53,618 nucleotides of DNA from CAYOYK01 sp964408185. GTDB taxonomy: Bacteria; Bacillota; Clostridia; Christensenellales; Aristaeellaceae. Position numbers and translations under genes: made by a program. The notes beneath the pieces are model-generated. The model saw only the letters and a list, made by a program, of their open reading frames with translations, did not search any database and was not told the origin of the DNA. Below are positions 7,792-16,089 of the stretch, in pieces. The stretch covers positions 1-53,618 of the forward strand of contig CAYOYK010000016.1 in NCBI GenBank assembly GCA_964408185.1, read 5' to 3'. Numbering within the stretch: position 1 is the stretch's first letter; the number at the start of each line of letters is the position of its first letter.

Positions 7792-9045
7792 CTACGCCTC
7801 GCCCTCCGCTGTGCGGATGCTTGCGCCCAGTCGGCACAGCTTGCCGGGCAGATCGTCGTAGCCGCGCCGCAGGTGCCCGGCCGGATCGTGCAGCGTCGTT
7901 TCGCCGCGCGCGATGAGCCCCGCCAGCATCAGCGCGGCGCAGGCGCGCAGATCGGTGCTGGATACGGCGCAGCCGGTCAGCGGCTCCCCGCCCTCGATGA
8001 CCGCCACGTTGCCCTCCGTGCGGATGCGCGCGCCCATCCGCCGCAGCTCCGCCGCGTGCATGAAACGGTTCTCAAAGATGGTTTCCATAATGACCGACGC
8101 GCCCTTGGGCCGCAGCGCCGCAACCGAGATGGGGGCCTGCATGTCCGTCGGGAAGCCGGGGTAAGCTAGTGTGCGCACCTCGAAGGCCCGGTCCACGCAG
8201 CCGGAGATCCGCACGCCCGCGCGCGTTTCGCGGATGCTCGCGCCGGCTTCGGCCAGCTTGAACAGCACCGCGCGCATGTGGTCGGGCCGTGCGCCGCGCA
8301 GGAGCACGCTGCCGGGGGTGACGGCGGCCGCGCACAGCAACGTGCCCGCCTCGATGCGATCCGGGATGGGCCGGTAGACCGCGCCGTGCAGCCGTTCCAC
8401 GCCCTGCACGCGGATGCTCCCGGTGCCTGCGCCCTGAATGCGGGCGCCCATGGCGATCAGGCAGTCGGCCAGATCGATGATCTCCGGCTCCTTTGCCGCG
8501 TTGACGATGGTCGTTTCGCCCTTTGCGAGCGTCGCGGCCATCAGCAGGTTTTCGGTCGCACCGACGCTGGGCAGGTCGAGGTACACGCTGGCCCCGGTCA
8601 GGCGGCCGACCAGCTCCATGCGGCCCGCGCTCTGCCGCTCCACCGCGCCCATGGCCTGCAAGCCCTTTAGATGTAAGTCGATGGGTCGCTGCCCGATGGC
8701 GCAGCCGCCCGGCAGCGTTACGCTGGCCGCGCCCGCGCGCGCCAGCACGGGCCCCAGCACCAGCACGGAGGCCCGCAGCCGGCCCATGGTTTCATCCGGG
8801 CCAGGGCTGTGCGGCGCGTCCGCGCACACGGTCAGGTTGCGGCCCTCGCGGCGCACGGTCGCGCCGCACAGGCGAAGGATCTCCAGCTGGCTCTCCACAT
8901 CGGTGATGTCGGGCGCGTCCCGCACCACCAGCGGCTCGGCGGTCAGCAGTCCGGCGGCCAGTATGGGCAGCGTTGCGTTTTTGGACGCGGACACGTCCAC
9001 CTCGCCGCTCAGGCGCGACGCGGGCTGTATCAAGTAGCTTGCCAC
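7792..9045 (-). CDS. murA: UDP-N-acetylglucosamine 1-carboxyvinyltransferase
   Basis: Cytoplasmic MurA/MurZ, which transfers enolpyruvate from PEP to UDP-GlcNAc as the first committed step of peptidoglycan synthesis. From the GTG at 9045 the protein is 417 residues, the usual size. Seen: SGEVDVSASKNATLPILAA near residues 11-29 with the conserved Lys-Asn pair, the mobile-loop catalytic Cys in LPGGCAIGQRP, the PSVGATENLLMAA segment, the conserved acid in FPTDMQAP, and the C-terminal LRACAALMLAGLIA stretch. The frame remains open for 140 codons upstream, but only GTG 9045 follows a binding-site-like GGTGAGG and starts with the canonical N-terminus. The Cys (not Asp) implies fosfomycin sensitivity of the enzyme by family knowledge. 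Confidence 0.93.
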   Translation of the reverse strand: MASYLIQPASRLSGEVDVSASKNATLPILAAGLLTAEPLVVRDAPDITDVESQLEILRLCGATVRREGRNLTVCADAPHSPGPDETMGRLRASVLVLGPVLARAGAASVTLPGGCAIGQRPIDLHLKGLQAMGAVERQSAGRMELVGRLTGASVYLDLPSVGATENLLMAATLAKGETTIVNAAKEPEIIDLADCLIAMGARIQGAGTGSIRVQGVERLHGAVYRPIPDRIEAGTLLCAAAVTPGSVLLRGARPDHMRAVLFKLAEAGASIRETRAGVRISGCVDRAFEVRTLAYPGFPTDMQAPISVAALRPKGASVIMETIFENRFMHAAELRRMGARIRTEGNVAVIEGGEPLTGCAVSSTDLRACAALMLAGLIARGETTLHDPAGHLRRGYDDLPGKLCRLGASIRTAEGEA

Positions 9046-9445
9046 GGCGGCCTCACCCCGATACCTTGGCAAATCCCTTCTGACGCCGCGTTGTGATTCC
9101 ATAAGGATTCCATCCGCATCCCTCCTGTCGGCATCAGTTTGGCTGTCCGGCGCGCGGTCATGCCGCATGGCAGCATCTGCAAAGGGCGATATTGCGCGCT
9201 TCCCGGCGAATGCTGGCTGTATGGTACGGGCAAAACGCGGCGAGCGCGCGCATTCGTGACAAAAAGTGACAGCGGCGAAGCGCGTCGGCACGGAATGAGG
9301 TAATGACGGCCTTGTCCGGCTTCCGCGCCATTTTGTGCGTTTTTTCCGCCAATGCGTCCGCAGGCAGACAAAGGATGGTATAATAAGGCAGTCGGTCCCG
9401 CGCAATGGGCTGAACAAAGCAGGATATGCGTTTGAGGAGGTAGTC
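9046..9445. other. Divergent intergenic region between murA and uvrB
   Basis: About 400 bases with no supportable gene; the frames open here lack start signals and are the extended 5' frames of murA and uvrB. The uvrB promoter is at the right-hand end. A short repeat GTGACA occurs twice near 9255-9272. I could not find a convincing murA promoter or a SOS (LexA) box. Confidence 0.6.
9376..9384 (+). promoter_or_regulatory. Extended -10 promoter of uvrB
   Basis: TGG followed by TATAAT (9379-9384), an extended -10 element, 61 bases before the uvrB ATG. The -35 region (around 9356) is poor, as is common with extended -10 promoters. Confidence 0.6.
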
Positions 9446-11455
9446 ATGAACCGCTTTATTCTCAAGGCCCCCTACCCGGCCGCCGGAGATCAGCCCGCCG
9501 CCATCGAGGCGCTTGCGGACGGCGTGCGGCGCGGCTGCAAGGATCAGGTGCTGCTGGGGGTTACCGGCTCCGGCAAGACGTTCACAATGGCCTCCATCAT
9601 CGAAAAAGTGCAAAAGCCTACGCTCGTGCTCGCCCACAACAAGACGCTTGCCGCGCAGCTTTGCAGCGAGTTTAAGGCGTTCTTCCCGGACAGCGCGGTG
9701 GAATACTTTGTGAGCTACTACGATTATTATCAGCCGGAGGCCTACATCGCCGCGAGCGATACCTACATTGAAAAAGACGCCTCCATCAACGAGGAGATCG
9801 ACCGCCTGCGCCACAGTGCCACGGCGGCCGCACGGGAGCGCAGCGATGTGATCATCGTCGCGTCGGTGAGCTGCATCTACTCGATGGGCGACCCCAGCGA
9901 GTACGAGGGCATGATGCTCTCCATGCGGCCCGGCATGCAGATCAGCCGCGACAAGCTGGTCGATCGTCTGGTGGAGATGCAGTACGAGCGCAGCGATATC
10001 GAGTTTGACCGCGGCAGCTTCCGCGTGCGGGGCGACGTGCTGGAGATCATCCCGGCCAACGAGAAGGACCACGGCCTGCGCATTGAGTTTTTTGGCGATG
10101 AGATCGAGCGCATCCGCGAGATCGAGGTCGTCACGGGCAACGCGCTCAGCGTGCTGGAGCACGCCATGGTGTTTCCGGCCACGCACTACGCCATGGACAG
10201 GAGCCTGCTGGACGCAAACCTTGTGCACATTGAGGACGATCTGGCCGCGCGCGTGCAGGAGCTGAAGGACGAGGGTCAGCCGCTGTACGCCATGCGTTTG
10301 CAGCAGCGCACCCAGTACGACTTGGAGATGCTGCGGCAGATCGGCTTCTGCACGGGCATAGAGAATTACAGCCGATACTTTGACGGCCGCAAGCCCGGCG
10401 ACGCGCCGTACTGCCTGCTGGACTACTTTCCCAAGGACTACCTTATGTTTATCGACGAGAGCCACGTCACCGTGCCGCAGGTGCGCGCCATGTACAACGG
10501 CGATCGCGCCCGCAAGCAGAACCTCGTGGACTACGGCTTCCGCCTGCCCAGCGCGTTTGATAACCGCCCGCTCCTGTTTGACGAGTTCCGCCAGCGGGTG
10601 CATCAGGTGGTGTACGTGTCGGCCACGCCCGGTGAGTACGAGCTGGGCCTCAGCCAGAACACCGTGGAGCAGATCATCCGGCCGACCGGGCTGATCGACC
10701 CGGAGGTCATCCTGCGCCCGGCCACCGGGCAGGTGGACGACCTTGTGGCCGAGATCCACCGCGTCGTGGCGCGCAAGGAGCGCGTGCTGGTGACCACGCT
10801 GACCAAGCGCATGGCCGAAAGCCTGACCGAGTACTTGGACGATCTGGACATCCGCGTGCGCTACCTGCACAGCGATATCCAAACCATGGAGCGCGTGGAG
10901 CTGATCCGTGGCCTGCGCATGGGCGAGTTTGACGTGCTGGTGGGCATCAACCTCCTGCGCGAGGGCCTTGACATGCCGGAGGTATCGCTGGTGGCGATCC
11001 TCGATGCGGACAAGGAGGGCTTCCTGCGCAGCGAGACCTCGCTGATCCAGACCATCGGCCGCGCCGCCCGCAACGTGGACGGCCGCGTGATCCTCTACGG
11101 CGATGTGCTCACCGACAGCATGACCCGCGCCATCAACGAGACCAACCGCCGCCGCGCATTGCAGCAGGCGTACAACCAGCTCCACGGCATCACGCCGCAG
11201 AGCGTCAAGAGCAGCATGCAGCAGATGCTGGCCGTTACCAAGCAGGTGGAGGACAGCCTGCCGGACGATATCCCGGACGAGGAGAAGCAGCAGCTTTTGC
11301 AGTCTGTGGAGGATCGCATGCTCTCGGCCGCCAAGGCGCTCGATTTCGAGGCGGCGGCCAAGCTGCGCGACGAGCTTTTCCGCCTGAAGGGCGAGCCGGA
11401 CAAAATACAGGCCAAGCCGCAGCAGAAGCGGCGGCGGTACAGCCGCAGGAGATAA
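9446..11455 (+). CDS. uvrB: UvrABC excinuclease subunit B
   Basis: Helicase-like damage-verification subunit of nucleotide excision repair; it is loaded by UvrA and recruits UvrC. ATG 9446 follows GAGGAGG by 5 bases. The 669-residue protein has the expected order: Walker A GVTGSGKTFTMA near residues 36-47, the DNA-threading beta-hairpin around YYDYYQPEAYIAASDTYIE (92-110), the DESH box in MFIDESHVTVPQ, SATPGEYEL, the motif V/VI region INLLREGLDMPE to QTIGRAARN, and a C-terminal UVR coiled coil (FEAAAKLRDE) that contacts UvrC. It is monocistronic here: uvrA is not adjacent, and the gene faces the convergent secreted-protein operon across a repeat-rich spacer. Confidence 0.97.
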   Translation: MNRFILKAPYPAAGDQPAAIEALADGVRRGCKDQVLLGVTGSGKTFTMASIIEKVQKPTLVLAHNKTLAAQLCSEFKAFFPDSAVEYFVSYYDYYQPEAYIAASDTYIEKDASINEEIDRLRHSATAAARERSDVIIVASVSCIYSMGDPSEYEGMMLSMRPGMQISRDKLVDRLVEMQYERSDIEFDRGSFRVRGDVLEIIPANEKDHGLRIEFFGDEIERIREIEVVTGNALSVLEHAMVFPATHYAMDRSLLDANLVHIEDDLAARVQELKDEGQPLYAMRLQQRTQYDLEMLRQIGFCTGIENYSRYFDGRKPGDAPYCLLDYFPKDYLMFIDESHVTVPQVRAMYNGDRARKQNLVDYGFRLPSAFDNRPLLFDEFRQRVHQVVYVSATPGEYELGLSQNTVEQIIRPTGLIDPEVILRPATGQVDDLVAEIHRVVARKERVLVTTLTKRMAESLTEYLDDLDIRVRYLHSDIQTMERVELIRGLRMGEFDVLVGINLLREGLDMPEVSLVAILDADKEGFLRSETSLIQTIGRAARNVDGRVILYGDVLTDSMTRAINETNRRRALQQAYNQLHGITPQSVKSSMQQMLAVTKQVEDSLPDDIPDEEKQQLLQSVEDRMLSAAKALDFEAAAKLRDELFRLKGEPDKIQAKPQQKRRRYSRRR

Positions 11456-11640
11456 GGCAAGCGCCGAGCACCCGGAGGCTCTGCCTCTCGCTGGGAGCCC
11501 GGAGGCGTGCGAGGCTCTGTCTCTCGCCGAGCACCCAGTGGCGCGGGAAATGCTGCCTCCTTCCGCCGGGACGCAAGGCGGCGCACCGCCTCCCGCGCGG
11601 CCTGCAGAAAAGAAGCGCCCAAACAGGGCGCATGAAAAAA
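11456..11640. repeat. Hairpin- and repeat-rich convergent spacer after uvrB
   Basis: GC-rich spacer with short imperfect duplications: CCGAGCACCC twice (about 11463 and 11527) and a GAGGCTCTGcCTCTCGC-like unit twice (about 11475 and 11510). A CTGCC-TCC..GCCGGGaCGC stretch near 11551-11575 resembles the CTGCCGGGGCGCG core of the spacer elements at 23.35 and 34.1 kb, but more weakly. No ribosome binding site or convincing coding frame. Confidence 0.55.
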
Positions 11641-11683
11641 AGCGCAAGCCCCCAAGCGGCGCAGCCACAATGGGGATACACAA

Positions 11684-11714
11684 AGCGCCCGGACAGAGAT
11701 TCTGTCCGGGCGCT
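11684..11714 (-). terminator. Strong hairpin ending the minus-strand secreted-protein operon
   Basis: AGCGCCCGGACAGA (11684-11697) pairs perfectly with TCTGTCCGGGCGCT (11701-11714), a 14-bp stem with a 3-base loop. The exit on the minus strand is TTGTG, so the T-tract is weak; it may work in both directions. Confidence 0.6.
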
Positions 11715-11772
11715 GATGGTTGTCAAGCGTGCCTGATGGCTGTCAAGCGTGCCTGATGGCTGTAACGCGCGC
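11713..11772. repeat. Three tandem 20-bp units beside the operon terminator
   Basis: Units at 11713-11732 and 11733-11752 differ at one base (CTGATGGyTGTCAAGCGTGC); a third at 11753-11772 is more diverged. The array ends 2 bases before the stop codon of the convergent gene. No coding role seen. Confidence 0.8.
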
Positions 11773-11773
11773 C

Positions 11774-13432
11774 TTACGGCGCGTCGGTCGCGGCAGGCTC
11801 CGTGTCCGCGGGCGCATCGGCCGCGCCGTCGGCGGGAGCGGCGGTCTCCGCGGGTGCGTCGGCTGCGGTGGGAAGCTGGATATGCGGCGTAATCAGCGCG
11901 AGCGCCTTCAGGCCCGCGCCCAGCAGCCATGCGCCCTGCTCGTCCGCGCTCATGTCCGCCACGTCCGTCGCGTCCACCTCGTTCAGCACGGCGGGAGTCC
12001 ACGGCGAAACCGTCTTGCCCTCAAGCGTCAGCGTAACGACCTGCGGCAGCGTTTCCCCGGACAGGGTAGCCTCCAGCAGCAGGGCGGTGGAGGTGTTGAG
12101 CGCGCGGCCGCTGGTAAAGGACAGCGAGCCCTCCAGATCGAACGCGGGAAAATCAAGGCAGGCGGCGTCCTCGGCCGCGCCCAGCGCGGTCAGCGCCGCA
12201 GCGTCCGGCGCAAGGGACAGCTTGACTTGGTAGCTGTCCTGATCCTTGTTGTCCGCGGTCTTGGCCGTGGAAGCGCCGTAGGTCAGCGTAAAGGCGCAGC
12301 CGACGGGGGTCGCCAGCAGGCTCGCGGACGTGCCGTCGCTGACCTGATAGCTGTCCTCGCCGTGAGGCAGACGCGCCAGCGTGCCTTGGAACACGGTGGT
12401 GCCCGTCATGGTCTGGTACTCGGTAGCGTCCACGGCAAGCGTCAGCGCCTCGGTTTCCAAGCGGATGCTGTGGGAGCCGGGCGCATCGCCCAGCGGCGCG
12501 ACGCGCTCGTAGCGCAGGGTCATGAGCCCGGCCTGCGCGTCGTACATCGGCAGCGAGATGCTCAGCTTCAGCGTGCCGCCCTTGAGCGAGCAAACGCGCG
12601 TCAGCGTCAGGTCGCCCTCCAGCGGGAGCGCGTCGATCGCGGCAAAGTAGTGGCTCTGCAAGGCGGGGTCGAGGTATTGGGCGATCTCGTCGTCCGTAAG
12701 GAGCTCGCGCAGCCGCAGCAGCAGCACCTGATCCGCCAGCGCGTCCAGCACCAGCTGCTTGAGCTGGGCCTTGATGGCGGCGGGCGGCACGATGTAGCTC
12801 ACGTCCATGGTGGCGGTGCCGTCGTCCAGCTCGCCGATGGTCGCGCCCTGCCGATAGCCCTCCAGCCACAGGTCGACCTTTGTGGCGTAGGTGGCGAGGC
12901 TCTCGTCCAGCTCGTCGGCGTGCGTGCTCGCGGGCTGGGTCAGCATCGGGAGCAGAAAGCCGTACAGCCCCGGAGCCGCCCCCTGCGAGAGCACGCCGGC
13001 CGCGTCCTGCCGGGCGAGGCTCTCCACGCCGGAGCCAAGCTGAAACCAGCCCTCGCCGAAGAGCGTGCCGCTCAGGAACACGCGCGCGTCCCGCAGCGCG
13101 ATGGAGGCCTGCGCGTCCGCCGCGTCGTCCGGCATGAGCGTAAGCTCTAAGCGGCGCTCGGCCTGTATGCTTTGCAGCGCGTCCTCGCGGACTTGGATGT
13201 AGCGGAGCCCCAGCACCAGCGGATCCGTGGTGACAAAGGCTTCCGCCTCGCGGCCCTCCACGGCGGCGGAGGTCAGCGTAAGCGTGCCGCTGAACCCGGT
13301 GCCGGCGGCGAGCTGACGCCGGAGTTTATCTGCCATGCCGGCGCTTTGCGTTACGGTCTCCGCCAGCGCGAGGCAGGCGGGCGTGAGCGCGAGAATCAGG
13401 GTCAGGAGCCATGCGATCAGGCGGTTGCGCAT
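11774..13432 (-). CDS. Secreted protein of unknown function (552 residues)
   Basis: I do not recognise the family. Start ATG 13432 follows AAAGGAGG. Residues 1-24 form a signal peptide ending in ALA, so the protein is exported; a TPAC within it is a possible but poor lipobox. The body is rich in alternating short beta-like segments (TLTLTS, LRYIQVRED, LSISLP, TLRYERV, SYQVKLSL), suggesting a beta-rich surface protein, and the last 30 residues are a low-complexity Ala/Pro/Asp/Glu tail. It lies 19 bases downstream of another secreted protein of nearly equal size with similar composition, so the two probably act together. It is the last gene of a four-gene operon (DUF1680-like, dus, two secreted proteins). 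No enzyme motif or sorting signal seen. Confidence 0.75.
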   Translation of the reverse strand: MRNRLIAWLLTLILALTPACLALAETVTQSAGMADKLRRQLAAGTGFSGTLTLTSAAVEGREAEAFVTTDPLVLGLRYIQVREDALQSIQAERRLELTLMPDDAADAQASIALRDARVFLSGTLFGEGWFQLGSGVESLARQDAAGVLSQGAAPGLYGFLLPMLTQPASTHADELDESLATYATKVDLWLEGYRQGATIGELDDGTATMDVSYIVPPAAIKAQLKQLVLDALADQVLLLRLRELLTDDEIAQYLDPALQSHYFAAIDALPLEGDLTLTRVCSLKGGTLKLSISLPMYDAQAGLMTLRYERVAPLGDAPGSHSIRLETEALTLAVDATEYQTMTGTTVFQGTLARLPHGEDSYQVSDGTSASLLATPVGCAFTLTYGASTAKTADNKDQDSYQVKLSLAPDAAALTALGAAEDAACLDFPAFDLEGSLSFTSGRALNTSTALLLEATLSGETLPQVVTLTLEGKTVSPWTPAVLNEVDATDVADMSADEQGAWLLGAGLKALALITPHIQLPTAADAPAETAAPADGAADAPADTEPAATDAP

Positions 13433-13451
13433 AGAGGGGCCTCCTTTGCGG

Positions 13452-15125
13452 TCACTGGGCGTTCAGGTTGCCAAAGAGCTGCTGCGCCTCCTGCAGGTCG
13501 TCGGAGGTCAGCGCCGTGTAGAGGAGCTGCTGGTCGTCCTCCGGCAGCGTAAGCATGCACAATATCAGGCGGATGGCCATGTTCTGCTCCGCCCATTGCT
13601 GGTACTGCGTGCGCTCCTCGGCGGCAAGCGTATCAAAGGCAAGCGTTGCAGGCTCGTCCGGCGTTTCGTAGGGCGGGATGCCGGTCGGCTCCTTCGCGGG
13701 CGCGGGGGTCTCGGCCGGGCGCTCGTCGTTGTTCTGCGAAAGGCTGCTCTGCGGAACGGAGGAGGTTTGCGCGACGGACGGCTGCAGCGCGGCCATGGCC
13801 TGCGCCTCCGTATCGGTCAGCGCGGCGAGCGAGGCGGGATCGCCGCTTTCCATCGCGGCTTGAAAGGCCTCGTCCGTGATCGGGCCGAATGTCAGGGTCA
13901 GGCTGGTGGTGGCGCGTTTATCCTTCTCCTGCTTCACGCCGCAGGAGCCCGTCAGCTCCGCGTAGGTCTGCCCGCCCGTCAGGGTAAGCTCCGGCGTGTA
14001 GGTGGTGAGGGTGTAGTGCTGGTCGCCGCTCTTTTCGTGGCGGCGGTTGCGGTTGATCTCCCCGCCGATGGTGCGCGCGGCGCCGTCGTTTGCGCCGCTC
14101 AGGCTGATTTTATCGGTGTAGATATCCACGGCCAGCCCGCGCTTGAGCGTGCAGGTGCTGCTCACGGACAGCTTGAGGGTATCGGTGCGCGAGGTGCGCT
14201 GATGCTTGGCGGAGATAACGCGGCTGTCGGTCGCGCCGGACTTGGTCGTCTCGTAGGTATATTGATCGGAGCGCTCCAGTCCCTCGTCCAAAAACGCCCA
14301 CTGATACTTGAGCTTGTAGGTGATCTCGTCCGCCGTCTTGAAGCTCCCCTTCATGTACAGCGCGATGTCCGCCTCGTCCTTGTTCTGGTATACGGCGATG
14401 GTAAAGCCCTTGACCAGCGTGATTCCGGCAAGCTGATCGCGGTAGGAATCGTTCATGCCGCTGCCCAGCGCCTGCGCCACCAGCGGCTGGTAGTCGGCAA
14501 GCTGGTCGCCCTCCAGCTTGAGGACGTAGGAGTACTTGCCCGCGCCGATGCCCTTGATGTTGTAGCTGGCCTTTTTGCGGGCCGTATCGGCCTTGAGCTT
14601 TCCGCTCAGGGTGGGGTAGACGAGGGCGAGCTCATCCAGCGCGCCCAGCAGGGTAAAGGGCTCGTCGATATCCTCCACGTCCGGGCTGTCGGCCAAATAG
14701 GCCGTGGGGGCGCTGCCGGTAAGCAGTTCGATGGGGGAGCCGGACGCGCTGGTGAGCGTGAGCTTGGGCAGCAGGGAGGTATCCAGTTCGTACTGGCCGT
14801 AGGCCTGCGTTTCCGCCAAGCTGAACAGATCGCTCTCGCCCAGCGAAAGCCGCGCGGCGGTGACGCTCTGCGCGTCGCCCTCGCTCATCCACAGGTGCAG
14901 GGCGGCGTTGCTCAGCACGCCGTTCATCTGCTGGATAATTGCCTCGCCAAAGGGGAGCCATTTCTTCAGCTCCAGCGTGACGGTTGAGCCGATGGGCTGG
15001 CCGGGGTTCAGCCAGCCGGCGACGGCGGTATCCAGCTCCTCGATGCCCGCAAGGGCAGGGGCTGCCGCAAGCGCCAGCGATAGGCACAGAATCAAAGAAA
15101 GAATGCGTTTGCTAAAGGTTTTCAT
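13452..15125 (-). CDS. Secreted protein of unknown function (557 residues)
   Basis: Unrecognised exported protein. ATG 15125 lies inside the end of dus (14-base overlap), with AAGGAGG also inside dus, so translation is coupled. Residues 1-26 are a signal peptide with an APALA cleavage site and no lipobox Cys. The body shows repeated amphipathic beta segments (YSYVLKLEGD, ITYKLKYQW, TDTLKLSVSSTCTLKRG, TTSLTLTFGP), then a Ser/Gln/Pro/Glu-rich linker around residues 420-475, then a helical C-terminus (ERTQYQQWAEQNMAIRLIL, PEDDQQLLYTAL). With the following gene it looks like a pair of divergent paralogues or partners; I see no confident sequence identity between them by eye. Confidence 0.75.
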   Translation of the reverse strand: MKTFSKRILSLILCLSLALAAAPALAGIEELDTAVAGWLNPGQPIGSTVTLELKKWLPFGEAIIQQMNGVLSNAALHLWMSEGDAQSVTAARLSLGESDLFSLAETQAYGQYELDTSLLPKLTLTSASGSPIELLTGSAPTAYLADSPDVEDIDEPFTLLGALDELALVYPTLSGKLKADTARKKASYNIKGIGAGKYSYVLKLEGDQLADYQPLVAQALGSGMNDSYRDQLAGITLVKGFTIAVYQNKDEADIALYMKGSFKTADEITYKLKYQWAFLDEGLERSDQYTYETTKSGATDSRVISAKHQRTSRTDTLKLSVSSTCTLKRGLAVDIYTDKISLSGANDGAARTIGGEINRNRRHEKSGDQHYTLTTYTPELTLTGGQTYAELTGSCGVKQEKDKRATTSLTLTFGPITDEAFQAAMESGDPASLAALTDTEAQAMAALQPSVAQTSSVPQSSLSQNNDERPAETPAPAKEPTGIPPYETPDEPATLAFDTLAAEERTQYQQWAEQNMAIRLILCMLTLPEDDQQLLYTALTSDDLQEAQQLFGNLNAQ

Positions 15126-16089
15126 CCATGGTTCCTCCTTCCGGGATCGGTAGCAGGCTGTAGAGCAGGCGTTCCAAGTCTTGCAGGGTTTGCGTTTGGT
15201 TCAGCTCCCGCCGCACGGCGGAGGCTCCGCGCACGCCGCGCAGGTAGTGGGCCGCGTGCTTGCGCATTTGCAGCAGCGCGAGCGGCTCGCCCTTCAAAGC
15301 TGCCATCATGCGGGCTTGCTCCAGCGCCGTGTCGATGCGCTCGCGCGCCGGCACGGGCCTCGGCGCGCGGCCGTCCAGCGCCGCGCGCACGCCCTCGAAC
15401 AGAAAGGGGTCGCCCAGCGCCGCGCGGCCGATGAGAACGCCGTCGCAGCCGGTTTGCTTGAGCGCGGCCACCGCGTCGGCGGGACTGCTCACATCGCCGT
15501 TGTACCATACCGGGATGCGCACTCGCGCCTTGATGCGCGCCACCGCGTCCCGGTCGGCCGTTCCGGCGTACTGCTGCTCGCGCGTGCGCCCGTGGATGGC
15601 GATGTGGTCGAGCCCGTACTGCTCGGCGGCCTGCGCGAGGATGAGCGCGTTCATGCTGGACGCGTCGTAGCCCAGCCGGGTTTTGACGCTGACAGGCAAA
15701 CGGCTGGCCAGCTTGACGCTCTCCATGATGCGCGCGGCGCGATCCGGCTCGCGCAGGAGCGCGCTGCCGTCGCCGGAGCCGGTCACCTTGCGGGCCGGAC
15801 AGCCCATGTTGAGATCGATCTGGGCAAAGCAGCCCATCTCGCTCAGGCAGGCGGCGGCCTCGCCCATGACCTGCGGGTCGCGCCCGAAAAGCTGGCAGGC
15901 CGTGTTGAACTCGCGCGGGTCGGTGGCCAGCAGCCGCTGGTAGGCGGGGTTGCTCGGCTTGGCGTGCGTCAGGCCCATGGCGCTCACCATCTCGGTGGCG
16001 GCGTAGTCCGCGCCGTAGCGGTAGCACAGCACGCGCAGGGGATAATCCGTAAAGCCGGCCATGGGGGCCAGCCCGATGACGGCTCTCAT
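15112..16089 (-). CDS. tRNA-dihydrouridine synthase (Dus family)
   Basis: FMN-dependent enzyme reducing uridines in the tRNA D-loop with NADPH. The 325-residue protein from ATG 16089 starts with the family's GLAPMAGFTDYPLR (residues 6-19), has NMGCPARKV with the catalytic Cys near residue 97 and the GSALL segment after it, VKTRLGYD, the HGRTREQQYAG phosphate/FMN stretch near 166-176, PVWYNGDV, and GVLIGRAALGDPFLF near 220-234. Length matches DusB-like enzymes. Its start overlaps the stop of the upstream DUF1680-like gene (ATGA) and its end overlaps the following secreted-protein gene, so it is embedded in an operon with unrelated partners; the linkage is probably transcriptional convenience. 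Confidence 0.92.
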   Translation of the reverse strand: MRAVIGLAPMAGFTDYPLRVLCYRYGADYAATEMVSAMGLTHAKPSNPAYQRLLATDPREFNTACQLFGRDPQVMGEAAACLSEMGCFAQIDLNMGCPARKVTGSGDGSALLREPDRAARIMESVKLASRLPVSVKTRLGYDASSMNALILAQAAEQYGLDHIAIHGRTREQQYAGTADRDAVARIKARVRIPVWYNGDVSSPADAVAALKQTGCDGVLIGRAALGDPFLFEGVRAALDGRAPRPVPARERIDTALEQARMMAALKGEPLALLQMRKHAAHYLRGVRGASAVRRELNQTQTLQDLERLLYSLLPIPEGGTMDENL

